Positions 16,747-26,658 of a stretch of DNA of 64,000 nucleotides are shown piece after piece. The stretch spans positions 233,922 through 297,921 of the forward strand of contig JARGPL010000027.1 of the NCBI GenBank assembly GCA_029210175.1, given 5' to 3'. The stretch is from Minwuia sp. Its GTDB lineage: Bacteria > Pseudomonadota > Alphaproteobacteria > Minwuiales > Minwuiaceae. Positions within the stretch are counted from its first letter, which is position 1, and each line of letters opens with the position of its first letter. Both the position numbers and the translations under genes were made by a program. The notes beneath the pieces are model-generated. The model did no database searches. It was not told the DNA's origin and saw only the letters and a program-made list of their open reading frames with translations.

Positions 16747-19538
16747 ATCGGGATGTACTTGCACAGACCGGGGGGGGCGGGGGTGCCGCTCCGCCAGTTG
16801 CCTGCCTGCGTGACGTAACATTACGTTACGGCACGATGCATGCGCTCTCTGAAGTCAGCCTTGATATCCCGGCGGGCTGCATGGCCGGGCTGATCGGCCC
16901 GGATGGAGTCGGCAAATCAAGCCTCCTGGCGCTGATCGCGGGTGCACGTAAAATTCAAGCCGGACAAGTTGATGTGCTCGGCGGCGACATGACAGAGGCA
17001 AGCCACCGCCGAACGGTCTGTCCGCGCATCGCCTACATGCCGCAGGGCCTCGGCAAGAACCTCTATCCGACGCTGTCGGTGTTCGAGAACATCGACTTCT
17101 TCGGCCGCCTGTTCGGGCACGATGGCGGCGAACGGGCGCGCCGCATCGAGGCGCTGACGCTGGCCACCGGGCTCAAGCCGTTCCTCGACCGACCGGCCGG
17201 CAAGCTGTCCGGCGGCATGAAGCAGAAGCTCGGCCTGTGCTGCGCGCTGATCCACGATCCGGACCTGCTGATCCTCGACGAGCCCACCACCGGCGTCGAT
17301 CCGCTGTCGCGGCGGCAGTTCTGGGAACTTATCGGGCGCATCCGCCACACTCGGCCCGGCATGAGCGTGGTGGTGGCCACCGCCTATATGGAGGAGGCGG
17401 CACGCTTCGACTGGCTGGTGGCGATGGATGCCGGGCGGGTGCTGGCCAGCGACACGCCCGAGGGGCTGCTTGAGGAAACAGGCACGGCGTCACTGGAAGC
17501 CGCATTCATCCGTCTGCTGCCCGAAGAAAAGAGCCGGGATTACATGCAGGTTGAGATCCCGCAGCGGCCGGAGGGTGAAGGAGATGTCGCGATCGAAGCC
17601 CGAGACCTGACCATGCGGTTCGGCGAGTTCACGGCAGTGGACCATGTGAACCTGCGCATTCAACGGGGCGAGATCTTCGGCTTTCTCGGTTCCAACGGCT
17701 GCGGCAAGACCACCACCATGAAGATGCTGACCGGCCTCCTGCCGCCGAGCGAGGGGCGGGCCTGGCTGTTCGGACACGAGGTGGATCCTCACGACCTCGC
17801 GACCCGCCGTCGCGTCGGCTATATGTCGCAGTTCTTTTCGCTCTACACGGAGCTCACAGTGCGGCGGAACCTGGAGTTGCACGCACGTCTGTTTCACGTT
17901 CCGGTCGAAGAAATCCCGCACCGCGTCGAGGAAATGGTCGCGCGCTTCGACCTGGCCGGGGTCGCCGATATGTTGCCCGGCGCGTTGCCCCTCGGTCATC
18001 GTCAGCGCCTGTCGCTGGCCGTAGCCATGATCCACAAACCCGAAATGCTGATCCTGGACGAGCCCACCTCGGGCGTCGATCCGGTAGCGCGGGATGCCTT
18101 CTGGCGGATGCTGGTCGAGCTGTCGCGCCACGATGGCGTGACGATCTTCATCTCGACCCATTTCATGAACGAAGCCGAGCGCTGCGACCGCATCTCGCTG
18201 ATGCATGCCGGTCTGGTCTTGGCCACCGATACACCCACAGCCCTGACGAAGCAGCGCGGCGCAGATTCGCTTGAAGATGCTTTCGTCGGGTATCTCGAAG
18301 ATGCGACCGTTGTCGTGGAAGCCGATGCCCCCCTGAAGTCCGAGCTGACACCCGCGCCGACGTCGGCTCAAGCGACGGCTACCGAAAGCGGGCTCCGCGG
18401 ATGGCGGCGTTTCTTCGATCCCCGCCGCGTGGTCAGCTACGCGCGGCGCGAAGCCCTGGAGCTGCGCCGCGACCCGGTCCGGCTAACGCTCGCGCTCGCT
18501 GGCAGCGTCATCCTGATGTTCGTGATGGGCTACGGCATCAGCCTGGACGTGGAGGACCTGACCTTCGCGGTTCTCGACCGCGATCAAACCACCGCCAGCC
18601 GTGACTATACGCTCAACATCGCCGGCTCCCGCTATTTCGTCGAACAACCGCCGATCACCGATTATGACGATCTTGATCGGCGGATGCGTGCGGGAAAACT
18701 CAGCCTGGTCATCGAGATCCCATCAGGCTTTGCCCGCGATATCGCCCGCGGACGGGCGGCGGAGATCGGCGCCTGGATCGACGGCGCCATGCCGACGCGC
18801 GCCGAGACCGCACGGGGCTACGTGCAAGGGATGCATGCCCACTGGCTCGCGACCAAGGCCCGCGAAGCCGGCCATGAGGACGCGCTGGCAGGTCTGGTGA
18901 ATCTGGAAACCCGCTTCCGCTACAACCCCGACGTCAAGAGCCTAGTGGCGATGGTGCCGGCGGTGATCCCACTGCTGCTCATGCTGATCCCGGCCATGCT
19001 CGCGGCGCTCAGTGTGGTGCGCGAAAAAGAGTTGGGCTCGATCACCAACTTCTACGTCACGCCCACCACGCCGCTCGAGTTCCTGCTCGGCAAGCAACTC
19101 CCCTATGTCGTGCTGTCCGCGCTGAGCTTTCTGTTGCTCACCCTGCTTGCGGTGACCGTATTCGGCGTGCCGTTGAAGGGCAGTTTTCTGACACTAACAG
19201 CTGGTGCGCTGCTCTATGTCGGTGCCGCCACCGCCGTTGGCCTCCTGATCTCGGCCTTTATGCGCAGCCAGATCGCCGCCATCTTCGGCACTGCGGTGCT
19301 TACCATCCTGCCAGCGGCGAGCTTTTCGGGCATGATCGACCCGGTCTCATCGCTCCAAGGGGTGGGCAGGCTGATCGGCGAGATTTATCCGACCACGCAT
19401 TTTCTGACCATCGCGCGCGGCACCTTCTCCAAGGCCCTGGATTTTTCCGATCTGTATGCCTCCTTCATCCCGCTGGCGCTGGCCGTGCCGGTGCTGCTCG
19501 TACTGTCCGCCGTCCTGCTGAAGAAGCAGGAGAACTGA
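16743..19538 (+). CDS. rbbA: Double-ATPase ABC transporter fused to permease (RbbA-like)
   Basis: A 931-residue fusion, close to E. coli RbbA (911). The first ATPase (about 15-250) has Walker [10 protein letters not shown], signature LSGGMKQKL and Walker B LLILDEP. The second (about 285-510) has GSNGCGKTT and [12 protein letters not shown], but a degenerate signature LPLGHRQRL in place of LSGGQ. An ABC-2 type membrane domain follows (about 570-930). E. coli RbbA was described as a ribosome-bound ATPase, but the operon reads as an efflux pump, and I favour transport. It overlaps yhiI by 4 bp; yhhJ starts 3 bp after it. Confidence 0.92.
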   Translation: MNRDVLAQTGGGGGAAPPVACLRDVTLRYGTMHALSEVSLDIPAGCMAGLIGPDGVGKSSLLALIAGARKIQAGQVDVLGGDMTEASHRRTVCPRIAYMPQGLGKNLYPTLSVFENIDFFGRLFGHDGGERARRIEALTLATGLKPFLDRPAGKLSGGMKQKLGLCCALIHDPDLLILDEPTTGVDPLSRRQFWELIGRIRHTRPGMSVVVATAYMEEAARFDWLVAMDAGRVLASDTPEGLLEETGTASLEAAFIRLLPEEKSRDYMQVEIPQRPEGEGDVAIEARDLTMRFGEFTAVDHVNLRIQRGEIFGFLGSNGCGKTTTMKMLTGLLPPSEGRAWLFGHEVDPHDLATRRRVGYMSQFFSLYTELTVRRNLELHARLFHVPVEEIPHRVEEMVARFDLAGVADMLPGALPLGHRQRLSLAVAMIHKPEMLILDEPTSGVDPVARDAFWRMLVELSRHDGVTIFISTHFMNEAERCDRISLMHAGLVLATDTPTALTKQRGADSLEDAFVGYLEDATVVVEADAPLKSELTPAPTSAQATATESGLRGWRRFFDPRRVVSYARREALELRRDPVRLTLALAGSVILMFVMGYGISLDVEDLTFAVLDRDQTTASRDYTLNIAGSRYFVEQPPITDYDDLDRRMRAGKLSLVIEIPSGFARDIARGRAAEIGAWIDGAMPTRAETARGYVQGMHAHWLATKAREAGHEDALAGLVNLETRFRYNPDVKSLVAMVPAVIPLLLMLIPAMLAALSVVREKELGSITNFYVTPTTPLEFLLGKQLPYVVLSALSFLLLTLLAVTVFGVPLKGSFLTLTAGALLYVGAATAVGLLISAFMRSQIAAIFGTAVLTILPAASFSGMIDPVSSLQGVGRLIGEIYPTTHFLTIARGTFSKALDFSDLYASFIPLALAVPVLLVLSAVLLKKQEN

Positions 19539-19541
19539 GCC

Positions 19542-20663
19542 ATGCGCGCTGCCAACATCCTGCATCTTGGCGTCAAGGAGCTGCGCAGCCTGACACGCGA
19601 CCCGATCATGCTGGTGCTGATCGCCTACGCCTTCACCTTTTCGATCTATACGGCGGCAACGGCGATGCCGGAAACTCTCAACAAGGCACCAATCGCCATC
19701 GTCGACGAGGACCGTTCGCCGCTGTCGGGGCGGATCGCCAGCGCCTTCTATCCGCCCTATTTTTTGCTGCCCAAGTTCATCACCCGAGCCGAGATGGACG
19801 CCCGCATGGACGCAGGCCTCGACACCTTTGCGCTGAACATCCCGCCCGAGTTCCAGCGCGACCTGCTGGCGGGACGCAGGCCAACGATCCAACTCAACGT
19901 CGATGCGACGCGCATGAGCCAGGCCTTTACCGGCAGCGGCTATATCCAGACTATCGTTGCCGACGAGGTGCGCGCCTTCGCGCAACGCTATCGCGACATC
20001 GCAGAGCCGCCGGTAGGCTTGGCGCTCCGGGTGCGCTTCAATCCGCAACTCAACAAATCCTGGTTCGGTGCCATCATGCAGGTCATCAACAACGTCACCA
20101 TGCTCTCGATCGTGCTGACCGGCGCGGCGCTGATCCGCGAGCGCGAGCATGGCACGGTCGAACACCTGCTGGTGATGCCCATCACTCCCTTCGAGATCAT
20201 GACCAGCAAGGTCTGGGCAATGGGCCTCGTGGTGCTCGCAGCATCCGCCTTCGCCCTCGTCTTCATGGTGCAGGGGCTACTTTCCGTTCCGATCGAAGGA
20301 TCGATCACGCTGTTTCTGGCCGGTACCTCCGTGCATCTGTTCGCCACGACCTCCATGGGCATCTTTCTCGGCACGCTCGCCCGCTCCATGCCGCAGTTCG
20401 GACTGCTGCTGATGTTGATTCTGCTGCCGCTCCAGATGCTCTCCGGTGGCACGACGCCGCGCGAGAGCATGCCGGAAATCGTCCAGTACATCATGCTGGC
20501 CGCGCCCAACACGCACTTCGTCATGCTGGCCCAGGCGATCCTCTATCGCGGCGCGGGTTTGGCCGTCGTGTGGCCGCAGTTCATCGCCATAGCTGCGATC
20601 GGGGCCGCGCTGTTCGGCCTCGCGCTCGCGCGGTTCCGCAAGACAATCACCACGATGGCATAA
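19542..20663 (+). CDS. yhhJ: ABC-2 type permease (YhhJ-like)
   Basis: A 373-residue membrane protein with an N-terminal helix, a large periplasmic domain (about 45-180) and five C-terminal helices, including the ABC-2 signature region LLMLILLPLQMLSGGTTPRESMP. It is the second permease that pairs with the membrane half of RbbA to make a heterodimeric exporter. It starts 3 bp after rbbA, so both are made from one message. No terminator is evident after it; IS-like and pseudogene DNA follows. Confidence 0.92.
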   Translation: MRAANILHLGVKELRSLTRDPIMLVLIAYAFTFSIYTAATAMPETLNKAPIAIVDEDRSPLSGRIASAFYPPYFLLPKFITRAEMDARMDAGLDTFALNIPPEFQRDLLAGRRPTIQLNVDATRMSQAFTGSGYIQTIVADEVRAFAQRYRDIAEPPVGLALRVRFNPQLNKSWFGAIMQVINNVTMLSIVLTGAALIREREHGTVEHLLVMPITPFEIMTSKVWAMGLVVLAASAFALVFMVQGLLSVPIEGSITLFLAGTSVHLFATTSMGIFLGTLARSMPQFGLLLMLILLPLQMLSGGTTPRESMPEIVQYIMLAAPNTHFVMLAQAILYRGAGLAVVWPQFIAIAAIGAALFGLALARFRKTITTMA

Positions 20664-20757
20664 ACAAGTATGGGCATGCAAACAAAGTCAACCAGAGGTA
20701 GTGTCTCAGTGTGATGGTGTATTGTTTTGCCATCACACACGGGAGGGATTATGGGCC
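20664..20757. repeat. Short inverted repeat with similarity to the 26-bp repeat
   Basis: TAGTGTCTCAGTGTGATGG at 20699 resembles the end of the 26-bp repeats (TAGTCCCGCAGTGTGAT; 14 of 17 match). It also forms GTGTGATGG/CCATCACAC with sequence at about 20731-20739. It separates the ABC operon from the EamA remnant and may be an old element end. Confidence 0.45.
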
Positions 20758-21163
20758 AGATACGTCACGGTCAGGGAGATTTCCTCCCCCAGGAAGATCA
20801 TGCCGAGACCGACCCCGATCCCGGCGCGCAGGTACGCCTGGCTGGCAGTACCGAGACTGCCGAGGGTGCGCAGCAGGCGGAAATAGAGCAGCAAGGCGAT
20901 ACCGGTGCAGCACAGGCCCAGCATGCCCGCCGCCGCCATCGCCTGAACCGAGGGGCGCAGGTCCCATGGCTGATCGATCAACAGGCTGAGCGATCAACAG
21001 GCTGAGCGGCACCAGGACAACCGTGGCCCAGAGCATGGCTCCAGCGGCCGTCACCGGCGCACTCAGATGGCCGAACCGACGCTGGCCATGGATGGCTGCA
21101 ACGCCGTAGAGCACCGCCCCGCCCACCGCCGCGAGCTGTCCCGCTGCCCGCCATCGTGCCTCA
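20733..21163 (-). pseudogene. EamA/DMT-family transporter remnant, frameshifted and truncated
   Basis: The minus strand encodes the second half of a drug/metabolite transporter in two frames. One reads ...LAAVGGAVLYGVAAIHGQRRFGHLSAPVTAAGAMLWATVV..., the other ...AMAAAGMLGLCCTGIALLLYFRLLRTLG...GMIFLGEE. The frames change at two back-to-back 16-bp copies (20977-20992 and 20993-21008); one copy too many explains the frameshift. The first EamA half is missing (DUF2330 gene begins there), and the last helix is cut near 20757. Confidence 0.8.
20977..21008. repeat. 16-bp tandem duplication breaking the EamA gene
   Basis: GATCAACAGGCTGAGC occurs twice with no spacer. Removing one copy joins the two transporter frames. 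Confidence 0.85.
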
Positions 21164-21232
21164 TTGTCGCCACCGGGCTTGGGCAGCATGATGAAACAGA
21201 TCAATGGCCCGGCGGGCAGAGGAGTGAGATGC

Positions 21233-22618
21233 ATGCGGTTGAACACACGACTGATGGTGATGCTGGCGATCCTGTTCGCGGGCGCAGCCGGTCCGGCCTC
21301 CGCCTTCTGCGGCTTCTATGTGGCCAAGGGCGACACCAGCCTGTTCAACAAGGCATCGAAGGTCGCCATCGCGCGCGACCTCGACCGCACGGTCATCACC
21401 ATGGCCAACGATTATCAGGGTGACCCGTCGGAGTTCGCAGTCGTCATCCCGACACCCATGGTGCTGGAACGCAGCCAGATCAATGTCGCCGAACCGGCGC
21501 TGGTCGATCATCTGGACGCCTTCACCGCCCCCCGCCTGGTGGAGTATTTCGACGAGAACCCCTGCATGCAGCGCCGCATGCGCGCCATGACCATGCAATC
21601 TGCCCCGACGGCCGACGCGGAAGGGGCCGCCGCGCGCAACAAGTCCCTCGGCGTCACGGTGGAAGCTGAATACACCGTCGGCGAATACGACATCCAGATC
21701 CTGTCTGCCGAACAGTCAGGCGGCCTGACCACCTGGCTGCGCGAAAACGGGTATGGCGTGCCTGAAGCGGCTGACAAGGTGCTGGGCGACTATATTGCCA
21801 TGGGCATGAAGTTCTTTGTCGCCAAGGTGAACCTGGGCGAACGCGACCGGCTGGGCCGCAGTTACCTGCGCCCGCTGCAGATCGCCTTCGAAAGCCCCGA
21901 TTTCATGTTGCCGATCCGCCTCGGCATGCTCAACGCCGATGGCCAGCAGGAACTTTTCGTCTTCACCATCACCCGGGGCGGCAGGGTCGAGACCGCGAAC
22001 TATCGCACCGTGAAGATGCCGAGCGGCGATGAATTTCCGGTGCACGTGCGCGAGAAGTTCGCGGAGGTCTATCGCGCGCTGTTCGCCGAACAGGTGCGCC
22101 GCGAACCCGGTGTCGCCTTCATGGAATATGCCTGGGACATGAGCTGGTGCGACCCCTGTGCCGCCGATCCGCTGTCACGCGATGAACTGCGCACCCTCGG
22201 GGCCTGGTGGGTCACGCCGGACATGTCGCCGAAGCCCCTGCCCGGCACGGTGCCACAGCCCCGCCCCGGCACCCGCATCATGCCGATGCCCGGCAACGGC
22301 CCGGTGGACGCCTTCGTCACCCGGCTGCACCTGCGCTATGACGCCGACACCCACCCCCATGACCTGATGTTCCGCCTGACCGACAATCGGGAGAACTTCC
22401 AGACCCGCTATGTCATCCGCCATCCCTGGAATGGGAAGGAAACCTGCCCCGCCGCCGACCTCTACCGCCAGTCCCTGCCCCACCGCATGGAACAGGAAGC
22501 CCAGCGGCTGGCCAGCCTGACCGGCTGGTCCATCGATGACGTGCGCAGCGAGATGTCCATCCCGCCGCGCAAGGCGACAAGGTGGTGGAACGACATCTGG
22601 CAGCAGAAAGCGGAGTAG
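21233..22618 (+). CDS. DUF2330 domain protein, exported
   Basis: A 461-residue secreted protein. A signal peptide (MRLNTRLMVMLAILFAG..., cut near ASA/FCGF) leads into the DUF2330 pattern: FCGFYVAKGD, VVIPTP, DHLDAFTAPRLVEY and later YAWDMSWCDPCAADPLS. Cysteines are clustered (FCGF, CMQ, WCDPC, TCPAADLY), suggesting periplasmic disulfides. Its function is not known. The ATG at 21233 has AGGAG 8 bases upstream; the longer in-frame start at 21164 would spoil the signal peptide. It stands alone between a pseudogene and repeat DNA. Confidence 0.8.
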   Translation: MRLNTRLMVMLAILFAGAAGPASAFCGFYVAKGDTSLFNKASKVAIARDLDRTVITMANDYQGDPSEFAVVIPTPMVLERSQINVAEPALVDHLDAFTAPRLVEYFDENPCMQRRMRAMTMQSAPTADAEGAAARNKSLGVTVEAEYTVGEYDIQILSAEQSGGLTTWLRENGYGVPEAADKVLGDYIAMGMKFFVAKVNLGERDRLGRSYLRPLQIAFESPDFMLPIRLGMLNADGQQELFVFTITRGGRVETANYRTVKMPSGDEFPVHVREKFAEVYRALFAEQVRREPGVAFMEYAWDMSWCDPCAADPLSRDELRTLGAWWVTPDMSPKPLPGTVPQPRPGTRIMPMPGNGPVDAFVTRLHLRYDADTHPHDLMFRLTDNRENFQTRYVIRHPWNGKETCPAADLYRQSLPHRMEQEAQRLASLTGWSIDDVRSEMSIPPRKATRWWNDIWQQKAE

Positions 22619-22789
22619 GATGGTGTGGTGGCGTGACAGGCGCAGCGCCGATCCGGTATCCACGCCTTGTAACGCACGCAACCGCATGAAAGCGTGGGCG
22701 CCGGGTCTTTGCCCGGCGTGACACCTGATTGATGCATCGAAGCTGAGAGAACCGCCTGCTCTGGCGGCATCACCGGCCCGATCCCGCGA
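22619..22789. repeat. Dispersed intergenic repeat remnant
   Basis: There is no gene here. The stretch contains CGCCGATCCGGTATCCACGCC and GTGGGCGCCGGGTCTTTGCC, forms related to the repeats at 38764, 39018 and 52539-52871. Confidence 0.5.
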
Positions 22790-23575
22790 TCAGATCGCCA
22801 GGTAGTCGTGGCGCAGTTCGGTATTGTCGAGAACTTCCTGGGCGCTGCCGCTGAAGACGATCTGGCCGGTGTCGAGAATGATGGCGCGGTCGGCCAGTTC
22901 CAGGGCGGCGACGGCGTTCTGTTCGACGATGATGGTGGTGATGCCGAGGTCCTTGATCTCCGCCACGATCTTCTCGATCTCCTGCACGATGACCGGCGCC
23001 AGCCCTTCATAGGGTTCGTCGAGCAGCAGCAGCTTGATGTCGCGGGCCAGCGCCCGGGCCACGGCCAGCATCTGCTGTTCGCCGCCGGACATGGTCACCG
23101 CTTCCTGCTTGCGCCGTTCGGCAAGGCGGGGGAAATGGCCGTAGATGCGGTCGAGGGTCCAGCCGATCGGTTCCTCGATCTGCGCCAGCTTCAGATTTTC
23201 CTCGACTGTCAGCCCCTGGATGATGCGCCGGTCTTCCGGCACCAGCCCGACGCCGAACTGCGCCGCCTGCCAGTCGGCCATGGCGTGCAGCGGCTTGCTG
23301 TCCAGCCAGATCTGGCCGCTGACCAGCTGCGGATCATCCATCCGTGCGATGGTGCGCAGGGTGGAGGTCTTGCCCGCGCCATTGCGCCCCAGAAGGGCCA
23401 GCACCTCGCCCTCCTTCACGTCGAAACTGATGTCCTGCACGATGTAGCTCTCACCGTAATAGCTCTGCATCCCGGCGCAGGAGAAATAGGCCGCGCCTGT
23501 ACCTGCAGCTGACTCTGCGGCGGCTGAACCTGCGGCGGCTGCGGTCGGGTCCGGGCTGGCAGTTGTTGCGGTCAT
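22790..23575 (-). CDS. livF: Branched-chain amino-acid-type ABC transporter ATP-binding protein
   Basis: A 261-residue ATPase of the LivF type. Walker A is GRNGAGKTS, signature MSGGEQQML, Walker B LLLLDEP, and the H-loop position carries Gln (VEQN), as is usual in LivF. An extra Ala/Ser-rich N-terminal stretch of about 30 residues precedes the domain, longer than common. It energises uptake together with LivG. It is last in the operon, overlapping livG by ATGA. The substrate may be an amino acid, urea, amide or related small acid; the sequence alone does not decide. Confidence 0.93.
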   Translation of the reverse strand: MTATTASPDPTAAAAGSAAAESAAGTGAAYFSCAGMQSYYGESYIVQDISFDVKEGEVLALLGRNGAGKTSTLRTIARMDDPQLVSGQIWLDSKPLHAMADWQAAQFGVGLVPEDRRIIQGLTVEENLKLAQIEEPIGWTLDRIYGHFPRLAERRKQEAVTMSGGEQQMLAVARALARDIKLLLLDEPYEGLAPVIVQEIEKIVAEIKDLGITTIIVEQNAVAALELADRAIILDTGQIVFSGSAQEVLDNTELRHDYLAI

Positions 23576-24324
23576 GCGTGCGATCCTCCGAGATAGGCTT
23601 CCTGCACCTTCGGATTGCCCTTGATGTCAGCGGGCTTGCCGCCCGCGATGACCGTGCCCTGGGCCAGCACGCTGATGTGGTCGGCCAGGCTGAACACCAC
23701 GTGCATGTCGTGTTCGATGACGATCTTGGTGATATGCGTGCCGACCCGCTGCAACAGGTCCACGGTATTGTTGGTGTCGGCACGCGACATGCCGGCGGTC
23801 GGTTCATCGAGCAGCAGCAGCTTCGGTTCCTGCACCAGACACATGGCCATTTCCAGCCTGCGCTTGTCACCGCGTGACAGGCTGGACGAGATGACGTCGC
23901 GTTTTTCATGCAGGCCGACTTCCACCAGCACCTTCTCGGCCATGTCGCGTACTTCGCCGCGGCTGCCGACTGTCTTCCACGCATTGATGCGGAAAGCCCC
24001 GTCCAGCTTGGCGAAGGCGGGGATCATGACGTTCTCCAGGATGCTCAGATCTGTGAATATCTCGGGCGTCTGGAACACACGGGCGACGCCGGTCTGGTTG
24101 ATCTCGTGCGGCTTGATGCCCAGCAGCGACTTGCCGTTGAACATGACGCTGCCGGTGTCGGGGATCAGGCGCCCGACGAAGCAGTTCAGCAGGGTCGACT
24201 TGCCAGCACCATTGGGACCGATGATGGCATGAACCGTACCCTCCTCGACCGAAAGGTTGACCGCGTTCAGTGCCTTCAGGCCGCCGAACGCCTTGTTCAC
24301 ATCGTTGACTTCAAGGATGGCCAT
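23572..24324 (-). CDS. livG: Branched-chain amino-acid-type ABC transporter ATP-binding protein
   Basis: A 250-residue ATPase of the LivG type. Walker A is GPNGAGKST, Walker B LLLLDEP, and the H-loop is VIEHDMHVVFSLAD. The signature is LSRGDKRRLE, a variant of the common LS(Y/H)GxQR. The C-terminal insertion typical of LivG is present. It starts 11 bp after livM on the minus strand and overlaps livF, so the two ATPases are made together. Confidence 0.93.
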   Translation of the reverse strand: MAILEVNDVNKAFGGLKALNAVNLSVEEGTVHAIIGPNGAGKSTLLNCFVGRLIPDTGSVMFNGKSLLGIKPHEINQTGVARVFQTPEIFTDLSILENVMIPAFAKLDGAFRINAWKTVGSRGEVRDMAEKVLVEVGLHEKRDVISSSLSRGDKRRLEMAMCLVQEPKLLLLDEPTAGMSRADTNNTVDLLQRVGTHITKIVIEHDMHVVFSLADHISVLAQGTVIAGGKPADIKGNPKVQEAYLGGSHA

Positions 24325-24335
24325 GTCCGTATTCC

Positions 24336-25487
24336 TTACTCGGCTGCCTGACGGGAACTGGCGGCGTCTGCGGCACGGGTGTCACCACCGCCGCGCCGTC
24401 GGTACCAGCCATGAATCCGCGTCAGACCTTCCATCAGGCCACCGGGCAGGAAGATCACGATGGCCATGAACACGATGCCGAGCAGCAGGCTCCAGCCCTC
24501 CCCCACGAACGGCCCGATGATGAAGACCAGCGTGTCGTTCAGGAAATCCGGCAGGAACGAGAAGCTCTCGCTCAACAGGCCGTCATTGTAGGACGAGAAG
24601 ATGTTCTCGAAGTACTTGATCAGCCCGGCGCCCAGGATGGGTCCGATCAGGGTGCCCGCACCGCCGAGGATGGTCATCAGCACCACCTCACCCGAGGCGG
24701 TCCACTGCATCCGCTCCGCCCCGGCCAGCGGATCGGTCACCGCCAGCAGGGATCCTGCAAGCCCGGCATACATGCCCGAAATGATGAAGGCCGTCAGCGC
24801 ATAGGGCCGGGTGTTGAAGCCGGTGTAGTTCATGCGCACCTGGTTGGTCTTGATCGCGCGCAGCATCATGCCGAAGGGTGAGCGCTGAATCCGCAGCGAG
24901 ATGAAGAAGGCGATGATCAGCAGCACGCAGCAGAAGTAGAACCCGGGATAGCCGCTCATCTCCAGCCCGAACAGGTTGGTCGATGGCAGGCCCGCGCCCT
25001 GTTCGACGAACAGCCGGTCGATGATCCGCGCATCATCCTGCGACAGCTGCAGCCCGGTCTCGCCATTGGTGATCGGTGTCAGGACCGAATAGGCGAGGTT
25101 GTAGGACATCTGCGCAAAGGCCAGCGTCAGAATCGAGAAGTAGATGCCGGAGCGGCGCAGGCTGATGAAACCGATCAGGGCCGCGAACATGCCCGAGACC
25201 ATGACACCGAAGATCACCGCCGGGATGACGTTCATGGTCACGCCCTTGAACATCCAGACCGCCGCGTAGGAACCGACACCCAGGAACGCGGCATGGCCGA
25301 ACGACAGGTATCCGGTCAACCCGAACAGGATGTTGAAGCCGATGGCGAAGATGCCGTAGATCGCGAACTTCTGCAGCAGGTCGGGATAGTTCGCGCCCAC
25401 CGGCCAGGCCAGCAAGGGCATGGCCAGCGCGGCAATGGTGAAGCCGATGAACAGCAGCTTGTCGTTACGTGTCAGGCCAGCAAACAT
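24336..25487 (-). CDS. livM: Branched-chain amino-acid-type ABC transporter permease
   Basis: A 383-residue inner-membrane permease with the LivM features: [18 protein letters not shown] near residue 60-75, [20 protein letters not shown], and the coupling segment MRLAIKTNxVR-like ([19 protein letters not shown]). About ten helices are expected. The C-terminus has a hydrophilic tail. It lies 3 bp after livH in the same operon. Confidence 0.94.
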   Translation of the reverse strand: MFAGLTRNDKLLFIGFTIAALAMPLLAWPVGANYPDLLQKFAIYGIFAIGFNILFGLTGYLSFGHAAFLGVGSYAAVWMFKGVTMNVIPAVIFGVMVSGMFAALIGFISLRRSGIYFSILTLAFAQMSYNLAYSVLTPITNGETGLQLSQDDARIIDRLFVEQGAGLPSTNLFGLEMSGYPGFYFCCVLLIIAFFISLRIQRSPFGMMLRAIKTNQVRMNYTGFNTRPYALTAFIISGMYAGLAGSLLAVTDPLAGAERMQWTASGEVVLMTILGGAGTLIGPILGAGLIKYFENIFSSYNDGLLSESFSFLPDFLNDTLVFIIGPFVGEGWSLLLGIVFMAIVIFLPGGLMEGLTRIHGWYRRRGGGDTRAADAASSRQAAE

Positions 25488-25490
25488 CGG

Positions 25491-26507
25491 TCAGGTCTCC
25501 ATGACGCCCTTGCGACCCATCAGGCCACGAGGACGAACCAGCAGGATGACGACGGCGATCAGGTAGATGATGATCTGATCGATGCCGGGGAAGATCGACT
25601 TGACCTCGTTCATGGAGGCAAAGGATTGCAGGATGCCGAGCATGAACCCGGCCAGCACCGCGCCGCTCAACGACCCCATGCCGCCGACCACGACAACCAC
25701 GAAGGACAGCACCAGGAAGTCCATGCCCATGTGGTAATCAGGCGGCAGGATCGGCGTGTACATCACGCCAGCCATTCCGGCGATGACGGCCGCCATGCCG
25801 AAAACGATGGTAAAGCGTCGCTGGATGTTGATGCCGAGCAGGCCGACGGTCTCCCGATCAGCCATCCCGGCACGGACGACCATGCCGTAGGTCGTGAGAT
25901 TGAGGAAGGCGAAGGCGGAGGCGATGACCACGCCTGCGAAGGCCAGATAGATCAGCCGCCACCAGGGATAGACCACCGCTTCGCCAAGCCCGAACCAGAG
26001 GCCGATGCTGGCGCTGCCTGCGATCACTTCCGGGGCAGGAGTGGGGATCGGGTTGGCACCGAACTGGGCCTTGATCAGTTCCTGCACGACGATGGCCAGA
26101 CCAAAGGTCACCAGGATCTGTTCCGCGTGCGGGCGCTTGTAGAAATAGCGGATCAGGCCGCGTTCCATGCCCAGACCGATCAGCAGCATCAGCGGGATGG
26201 CGACCAGGATCGAAATGGGCACGGCGTAATCGATGATCATGGCGCCGGTGTCACCCCACCAGGCTTCCAGATACGGCACTTCCTTGTAGGCATCGAAGAA
26301 GGTGATGCTCTCGTCCTTGACCTTCTTGGAGATGGTCAGGACGGCCTGCACGGAAACGGCACAGAACGCACCAAGCATGAACAGCGCCCCGTGCGCGAAG
26401 TTCACCACGCCGAGCGTGCCGAAGATGATGGTCAGGCCAAGCGCGATCAGCGCATATGCGCCGCCCTTGTCGAGGCCATTCAGTAGCTGGAGAAGTATGA
26501 CGTCCAT
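25491..26507 (-). CDS. livH: Branched-chain amino-acid-type ABC transporter permease
   Basis: A 338-residue permease of the LivH type: LLNGLDKGGAYALIALGLTIIFGTLGVVNFAHG at the N-terminus, the coupling segment VVRAGMADRETVGLLGINIQR, and PDYHMGMDFLVLSFVVVVVGGMGSLSG near the end. An insert of about 35 residues after helix 2 (KKVKDESITFFDAYKEVP) is longer than in E. coli. It follows the binding-protein gene after 151 bp that hold two stem-loops, which may tune expression relative to the binding protein. Confidence 0.94.
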   Translation of the reverse strand: MDVILLQLLNGLDKGGAYALIALGLTIIFGTLGVVNFAHGALFMLGAFCAVSVQAVLTISKKVKDESITFFDAYKEVPYLEAWWGDTGAMIIDYAVPISILVAIPLMLLIGLGMERGLIRYFYKRPHAEQILVTFGLAIVVQELIKAQFGANPIPTPAPEVIAGSASIGLWFGLGEAVVYPWWRLIYLAFAGVVIASAFAFLNLTTYGMVVRAGMADRETVGLLGINIQRRFTIVFGMAAVIAGMAGVMYTPILPPDYHMGMDFLVLSFVVVVVGGMGSLSGAVLAGFMLGILQSFASMNEVKSIFPGIDQIIIYLIAVVILLVRPRGLMGRKGVMET

Positions 26508-26572
26508 GATCCCACCCGTCTGGAGTCAGTGCATCGCATCATGAAGCACATTCGTGCTGCTGAAACGAAGTT

Positions 26573-26648
26573 GGTCCGGCCATCCCGGGGAGGTGGGGCG
26601 ACCGGACCAGTCCGAATTTCCGCGGCCGTTCGTTGGCGACCGCGGAAA
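26573..26648 (-). promoter_or_regulatory. Stem-loops between binding-protein gene and livH
   Basis: Two hairpins sit in the 151-bp gap. One is GGTCCGG...CCGGACC at about 26573-26608; the other is TTTCCGCGG/CCGCGGAAA at 26617-26625 and 26640-26648. Neither has a T-run. Such structures often protect the upstream binding-protein message and lower downstream expression. Confidence 0.5.
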
Positions 26649-26658
26649 CTTCCGTGGT

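Noticed and set aside
25293..26486. 397-codon His/Asp/Gln-rich frame opposite livM and livH
   Set aside because: Reverse complement of membrane-protein codons gives such charged shadow proteins.
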